Source: JABFRJ01 sp031374735 (GTDB taxonomy: Bacteria; Pseudomonadota; Alphaproteobacteria; Rhizobiales; Hyphomicrobiaceae). Taken from it: a DNA stretch of 64,000 nt. The position numbers and the translations under genes are program-made. This document shows positions 60,102 to 64,000 of the stretch, piece after piece; position 1 is the first letter of the stretch; each line of letters starts with the position of its first letter. The notes beneath the pieces are model-generated. The model did not search any database. It saw only the letters and a list, made by a program, of their open reading frames with translations, and had not been told where the DNA came from. Location of the stretch: assembly GCA_031374735.1 (NCBI GenBank), contig JANMGQ010000024.1, positions 10,749 to 74,748 on the forward strand, given 5' to 3'.

Positions 60102-60809
60102 TCAGCGTGCGAGAGCCGGGGCGCCGGGGCGACGGGTTCTTGTCGCAGCCAGAAGCTCTGCGCTTGCGAGCATCGCGACGTTGAACGCCCACAGGCTGCG
60201 CGGGCGCTTCATTGCGATCTCAGCCTGTCGAATTTCGACGTCCAACAGCTTGTCGCGATGCAACAGCAACAATCGCTCTGAAAGGTGCGCGATGCGGTCG
60301 ATTGCCGAACGGTCTTCGATGTTGTCGATGATGCCTGCGTCAAGGCCGAAGTGGCAGGCGATAGCCGTGATCGATGCCGTTGATATGTCGATGGCTGACT
60401 TCGGTGCGACGGTGACCGAGGTGAGCGGCGCGACGGGCAACGGCAGTGGCCGGGCGTAATCTGCCTTGCTTACCTGATTAGTTGCCTGTTTGTTCTCGTC
60501 ACGTCTAGATGGCAGACTTGCAGGCACAATATCGTCGTCGCCATCGAATGAAAACAGGGCCGGTTTCTGTTGGGCCTTGGCTTTCGCTTTCGATTTCGGC
60601 GCTGCTTTCAGCTTCTGACCATTTACCGAACGTACCCGGTTTTTAGCCTTGCACCGTGCGTTGTCGGCGATCATGTCGCGTGCCATGTCGATCTGGCTTG
60701 GCGACGGGTTAAAGTATGCGAGAATGCCTCGCAATCTCTGCAACTCGTAGGGCGTGCTAAACTGAGGTTCGGCCAAGGCGGCTCGAATGTCGTCGTGAAG
60801 TTTCGGCAT
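60102..60809 (-). CDS. Hypothetical protein with disordered basic middle
   Basis: The product is 235 residues. The N-terminal helices (MPKLHDDIRAALAEPQFSTP) are followed by a Lys/Ala-rich basic linker (residues ~60-85, KAAPKSKAKAKAQQKPALF) and a helical C-terminal half (LDAGIIDNIEDRSAIDRIAH, LSERLLLLHRDKLLDVEIRQ). The basic linker suggests nucleic-acid contact. TTCTACTCTCGG occurs just upstream at 60814-60825 and again at 60881-60892, a possible operator pair. Confidence 0.6.
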   Translation of the reverse strand: MPKLHDDIRAALAEPQFSTPYELQRLRGILAYFNPSPSQIDMARDMIADNARCKAKNRVRSVNGQKLKAAPKSKAKAKAQQKPALFSFDGDDDIVPASLPSRRDENKQATNQVSKADYARPLPLPVAPLTSVTVAPKSAIDISTASITAIACHFGLDAGIIDNIEDRSAIDRIAHLSERLLLLHRDKLLDVEIRQAEIAMKRPRSLWAFNVAMLASAELLAATRTRRPGAPALAR

Positions 60810-60813
60810 GATA

Positions 60814-60892
60814 TTCTACTCTCGGTGACCGACGTTGCGCTCTTGGCGCTTTTCGAGTATTGTCGATTTGTTGATGTGGTTTCTACTCTCGG
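60814..60892. promoter_or_regulatory. Pair of 12-bp direct repeats upstream of the leftward element operon
   Basis: TTCTACTCTCGG is found at 60814-60825 and 60881-60892, 67 bases apart, in the space between the excisionase-like gene and the leftward operon. The first copy lies immediately before a start codon and its complement includes a GAGAG ribosome-site-like tract. Confidence 0.5.
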
Positions 60893-60940
60893 GCGGCTGG
60901 CGGTGACACGCTTGGTCGCCCGTTCGTTTTCAGGCTCGGG

Positions 60941-61195
60941 TTACGGGCACCCTGCTTTGCGCGCTTGCGCGGTGTTCTCGAACGATCGGCCATTGAGCCA
61001 GGTATCGAGATCGGCACGACGGTACAGGCAGCGGCGACCTGACTTCATGAAGCGGGGGCCACCACCGGTCATGCGGTAGCGTTCGAGGTTGCGCGGGCTC
61101 ATCAACAAGTAGCGGGCGGCGTCGGCGGTCAGCATCAAGCCAGCATTCAGCGGCGTTGGCGCTTGAGCATTCGAGGTTTGAGTTGCTGCGTGCAT
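60941..61195 (-). CDS. AlpA/excisionase-like helix-turn-helix protein
   Basis: The 84-residue product has a MerR-like HTH of the AlpA/Xis class: LMLTADAARYLLMSPRNLERYRM, then GGGPRFMKSGRRCLYRRADLDTWLNGR. Such proteins bend DNA for excision or activate the integrase promoter. Its position near the integrase supports this role. Confidence 0.85.
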   Translation of the reverse strand: MHAATQTSNAQAPTPLNAGLMLTADAARYLLMSPRNLERYRMTGGGPRFMKSGRRCLYRRADLDTWLNGRSFENTAQARKAGCP

Positions 61196-61302
61196 GTTGG
61201 CGTGTCCTTCGGTTCAGCCGCGATACTGCGGCGGTGAAATGAAGGTGCCTTGGGTTCTGGGTTAGTTACAGCCGAAAATCTAACCCACGAAAAATAATCA
61301 AC

Positions 61303-62052
61303 TTATCGAGTATGTGTATCGGCGACGCTAAGGGCCTTCAGGGCGTCGTCCGTCGATATGCTATTCGCTCGAAACTTCGCCAGCGTCGAATTGAAATGTG
61401 CCGCCAATGGTTCACGACTGGGGTTGCCGCTGAGTGCCCGCTTATGCCAGCCGCGAACTGTCTCTGCGTTTGCCGACGTATTGCGTTCGCCAGTTTTGAA
61501 CTGCGTCCGACCCAGCGCGGTTGAAACTTTTTCAGCGGCTTGGCGCTGGGTCATGTCGTCGTTGTCTACAAGGTGCTGCAACACGGCGGCGGCCACGCCC
61601 TTAACGAGGTTCTTGCGCAGCGATGTTTGGTCGGCGTCGAACTGGTCAGAGTTTCGGGCGAACAGCGGGTGTGGCTCGTTGCGCGTGAGGCTTTGTAAAG
61701 CTGCCATGAGGTTGCGAACAGACCGTGGCGCGCCTCGCTCTGCGCCGCCGTGTGTCACCATCAAATCGTCTACCGCAAAGAACAGCATCACTACCGTATC
61801 GTGGGCGTCTTTCTGGCTCTGTCTGAGGGTGCGCGACGATAGCGGCTCAGGGCTGCGCTGTGCGATGAGACCGAGCATGCCGACAAGCCAGCCGAAGCGA
61901 TCCGCTGCGAACTGTATCAGGACCGCGCGCTGTGCAGGTGTCATCTCTGCCGGTGCGACGCCATCGATCTCGGTCGGTATCGGTGGCACGCCAAGCGCGT
62001 CGGCGTTCTCGGCACGTGAGGGCGTTGGGCCGGGCTTGGGTTTCGCGATCAT
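61303..62052 (-). CDS. Hypothetical protein encoded next to the integrase
   Basis: The product has 249 residues. A short Pro-rich N-terminus is followed by helical segments (MTPAQRAVLIQFAADRFGWL, HDTVVMLFFAVDDLMVTHGG) and a C-terminal stretch with an HTH flavour (DDMTQRQAAEKVSTALGRTQF, then ANAETVRGWHKRAL). The start codon lies two bases after the integrase stop, so co-expression with integrase is certain if transcribed together. It could be a regulator, but no family is recognised. Confidence 0.68.
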   Translation of the reverse strand: MIAKPKPGPTPSRAENADALGVPPIPTEIDGVAPAEMTPAQRAVLIQFAADRFGWLVGMLGLIAQRSPEPLSSRTLRQSQKDAHDTVVMLFFAVDDLMVTHGGAERGAPRSVRNLMAALQSLTRNEPHPLFARNSDQFDADQTSLRKNLVKGVAAAVLQHLVDNDDMTQRQAAEKVSTALGRTQFKTGERNTSANAETVRGWHKRALSGNPSREPLAAHFNSTLAKFRANSISTDDALKALSVADTHTR

Positions 62053-62054
62053 GA

Positions 62055-63356
62055 TCAGCCGACCCGCTTGTGCAAGGCGATCACTTCGCCGGTCTTCGTC
62101 GGCTGGGCATCGGTCGACGCTGGCGCTAATGCTGCCGGGCGGTTGCGGTCGAGTGCATCGGCAATGTGCTTGCCAGCTTGGTCATTCAATTCGCGTAGCG
62201 GGTCGGCAGCAAGGTGCGCGTATCGCTGTGTCGTGACCGCTTGCGCATGACCGAGCAACTTGCCGATCATAAGCAACGAGCCGCCACGGGCTGCCGCCGT
62301 ACTTGCGAATGAGTGGCGTAGGTCATGAATGCGCACGCCGTCGAGACCGGCAGTCTTGCGAACCCGAGCCCATGCGCGGTGAAGGCCGACGATATGGCCG
62401 CCTGTGACGTGGCCCGTCAGCATGTACTGGTTGCCTTCGATGCGAGGCAGGCCGTCGATCACGGTCAGCGCAGCCGGTGACAGATAGATCGGCTTGGCAC
62501 CGGTCTTAGAGTCAGGCAGCAATAGCAGGCCGCGCTCAGCGTCGTAGTACGACCACTTGGCGGTCGTGATCTCAGACTTACGTGCGCCCGTCAGAACGAG
62601 CAACCGGAGTGCATTGATTGCCGAAGGGTGCTCGCTGTTGTCAGCTTCGGCAGCAGCCATAGCGTCGCCTAGTCTGGCAATCTCTTCGCTCGATAGAAAA
62701 CGCTGGCTCTGCCGTTCATCGTTGCGTTCAACGCCCTTGGCCGGGTTCAGGCTACCCGCTGGCATGATCTTGCGCTTGATCGCCCATGCGAACATTTTCG
62801 ACAACACGGCGACGGTGCGGTTCGCCTGCGTTGGCGACTTGGCGCTGATCTTCTCATGCAGGCGCTCGATGTCGGTGTCTGTGATCGCGTCCAGGCGGCG
62901 GGTGCCTAGCGCGGGCACCATGTGCAGTCGTATAAGCACCTCGTAACCAATCTTCGTGGTCGGCTTCGTGTTCTTGTCGACGTATTCAGCCATGAAGCGA
63001 CTGGCCAGCTTCGAGAACAGAGGCATCTCGCGTTCTCGGGTGCGCTCTGAGGCAGGGTCAGCACCGGCTGCTATCTCGCCCAACAGTCTCTTTGCCTCAG
63101 CGCGTGCCGTGTCTGGCGTCCACGGGCTGCCATGCTGACCGATGACCAATGTAACCTGTCGCCCGCGCGCACGGGTCTTCACGGCGTAAGTTGTCGCGGC
63201 TGCCCATTGACGAACGCAGAACCCGGCCACGGCTGTGTCCCACACTATGCTGTACGGCCCCATGGCATCGACCACGCGGTTCGTGACCTTCGCCCGGCTG
63301 GCGGTCGATTTCGGGTGCGGCTTGCTCCGCTTCTTCGGCGTCGATTGCTTGATCAT
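62055..63356 (-). CDS. Tyrosine-family site-specific integrase
   Basis: This 433-residue recombinase has an N-terminal DUF4102-like arm-binding part (VVDAMGPYSIVWDTAVAGFC, RGRQVTLVIGQHG), a core-binding domain (residues ~110-210), and the catalytic domain. The catalytic domain has Arg in LVLTGARKSEITTAKW, His-x-x-Arg in RIHDLRHSFAS and Tyr in TTQRYAHLAAD. It would integrate the element into tRNA-Phe. The three 11-bp repeats just upstream of its start match those inside attL, so integrase probably binds its own promoter region. Confidence 0.96.
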   Translation of the reverse strand: MIKQSTPKKRSKPHPKSTASRAKVTNRVVDAMGPYSIVWDTAVAGFCVRQWAAATTYAVKTRARGRQVTLVIGQHGSPWTPDTARAEAKRLLGEIAAGADPASERTREREMPLFSKLASRFMAEYVDKNTKPTTKIGYEVLIRLHMVPALGTRRLDAITDTDIERLHEKISAKSPTQANRTVAVLSKMFAWAIKRKIMPAGSLNPAKGVERNDERQSQRFLSSEEIARLGDAMAAAEADNSEHPSAINALRLLVLTGARKSEITTAKWSYYDAERGLLLLPDSKTGAKPIYLSPAALTVIDGLPRIEGNQYMLTGHVTGGHIVGLHRAWARVRKTAGLDGVRIHDLRHSFASTAAARGGSLLMIGKLLGHAQAVTTQRYAHLAADPLRELNDQAGKHIADALDRNRPAALAPASTDAQPTKTGEVIALHKRVG

Positions 63357-63377
63357 ATTGGTCAGTGCCCTGCGCAT

Positions 63378-63410
63378 AGTGCGATACCGGTGCGATACCA
63401 GTGCGATACC
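63378..63410. repeat. Three 11-bp direct repeats (candidate integrase arm sites, right)
   Basis: AGTGCGATACC, GGTGCGATACC and AGTGCGATACC lie head to tail at 63378-63410, 22 bases upstream of the integrase start codon and 111 bases inside attR. Two identical units occur at the left end. Confidence 0.88.
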
Positions 63411-63520
63411 ACTGTTCTGCGTATGTACTCATGCTGTAGATTGTAGGTCTGTCGGCGCAACATGCTGACTCTGCGCGATGAATCGTAGTTACACGAGTTC
63501 TCTGTCAGGGTCCAGATTCT

Positions 63521-63569
63521 GATTGAAAATCGCAGTGTCGCCAGTTCAATTCTGGCCCCGGGCACCATT
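63521..63569. repeat. attR of the tRNA-Phe integrative element (49-bp core)
   Basis: This is an exact copy of the 3' portion of tRNA-Phe without any 5' half, so it is not a second tRNA gene. It marks the right boundary of the element. Confidence 0.95.
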
Positions 63570-63862
63570 ATAAAACTGAGCAAAATCAAAGACTTCTGAG
63601 CGGTTTAGCGAAAAACGCTCCGCTCTCGGATATCTGCTGGGGTCACTCAGGGGTCACCGGAAGCGCCTGCTAGGGTCCGATTTCCTTCAAGTTCTTTATG
63701 CCCGACTGACGATTGCCGCCTTGCTCGAATCATGGCGACGTGGAGGCAATTGATTGCTAATTGGGTGCGCTCATGACCGAGACGATTTTATACTTGATCG
63801 CGCTGGTGTGCGGCATCTTTGGCGCGCTGGCATTGATATCCGGGCAGACAGGGACGGCCCCT
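63570..63862. other. Chromosomal flank right of the element, possible truncated small membrane-protein gene
   Basis: After attR no long gene is present. ATG 63773 opens a frame of 53 codons encoding MTETILYLIALVCGIFGALA, then a polar tail. The last part of that frame lies inside the putative IS end, so the gene may be interrupted. No ribosome site supports it. Confidence 0.4.
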
Positions 63863-63919
63863 AGTGTTCCACTTCAATCAGATGATTCCCATCTGGCCGC
63901 AAATCAGTCAGTAAGCGGT

Positions 63920-64000
63920 TATGAGACGCGATGACATCTGCCTTTTCGTCAGCCCTGCCAATAGGGAGCGGCTGAATGCGATCGTGGCCGATCGCAATAG
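63920..64000 (+). CDS. IS630-family transposase, N-terminal fragment at window edge
   Basis: The frame from ATG 63920 reads MRRDDICLFVSPANRERLNA then IVADRN to the window end without stop. The pattern SPANRERLNAIVADRN is the characteristic start of many IS630-family transposases in Rhizobiales. About 55 bases upstream, CTAG at 63861-63864 followed by TGTTCCACTTCAATC could be the insertion target and left terminal repeat. The rest of the IS is outside the window. Confidence 0.6.

Larger units (their letters stand above)
54854..63569. mobile_element. 8.7-kb integrative element in tRNA-Phe
   Basis: The element is bounded by exact 49-bp repeats of the tRNA 3' end. It carries a tyrosine integrase beside the right end, an excisionase-like HTH, and matching 11-bp direct repeats just inside both ends. 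Most other genes are leftward, tightly packed and unrecognised. No conjugation, capsid or resistance gene was seen, so it is best described as a small integrative or satellite-type element. Confidence 0.92.

Noticed and set aside
63521..63569. Second tRNA-Phe gene
   Set aside because: Only the 3' 46 tRNA bases plus ATT are present, without acceptor 5' strand or D arm; it is the attR copy.

Overview
The window looks like a chromosomal segment of a GC-rich alphaproteobacterium of the Hyphomicrobiales (Rhizobiales) type. The evidence is the gene set: a complete alphaproteobacterial gene transfer agent (GTA)-type structural cluster, DUF1150 next to Hsp20, DUF1214/DUF1254 neighbours, a DUF2865 protein, AddA, and a NuoE-NuoF fused formate dehydrogenase beta subunit of the kind known from methylotrophs. 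No genus can be fixed from sequence reading alone.

Layout. 1-29.3 kb is ordinary chromosome: an oligopeptide ABC ATPase (cut by the window edge), a CoA-acylating-type aldehyde dehydrogenase, an AMIN-domain amidase, an SDR, an ABHD10-like hydrolase, MFS and GAF genes, LivM/LivH permeases, AddA, AroB, a two-component group (hybrid kinase, single-domain receiver, MHYT-domain kinase), fused FdhB, a C13 peptidase, a MATE-MFS pair with an upstream MarR regulator and palindromic operators, a peptide-type solute-binding protein, Hsp20 and DUF1150.

29.4-48.2 kb, all on the minus strand, is a GTA/HK97-type head-tail cluster in the canonical order: TerS, TerL, portal, prohead protease, capsid, connector, adaptor, DUF3168, tail tube, gp10, tail chaperone, tape measure, gp12, gp13, gp14 peptidase, gp15 host-specificity protein, and finally a lysin with a holin-like tail. 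Its most striking feature is the portal gene. The ~410-residue portal continues in frame through a Pro-rich linker into a C-terminal domain with the HxE...CxxC signature of polymorphic-toxin nucleic-acid deaminases. A small AT-richer gene 9 bases downstream is a candidate immunity gene. Beyond it lies a broken piece of a second portal gene, the pattern expected from toxin-module displacement. A DUF559 nuclease gene on the opposite strand, bracketed by two ~200-bp direct repeats, sits between TerL and portal.

48.4-54.9 kb is chromosome again: UPF0260 protein, class A PBP, DUF1214, DUF1254, DUF2865, tRNA-Phe. An ~8.7-kb integrative element sits in the 3' end of tRNA-Phe. It has 49-bp att repeats, 11-bp direct repeats inside both ends that look like integrase arm sites, a tyrosine integrase, an excisionase-like HTH, mostly unknown genes and two repeat clusters that could be replication or partition sites. 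The right edge holds the start of an IS630-family transposase.

Several intergenic spots carry short 12-15-bp tandem duplications, and a GC-rich palindromic repeat family recurs at four places. All product calls come from motif recognition by eye; no database search was run.
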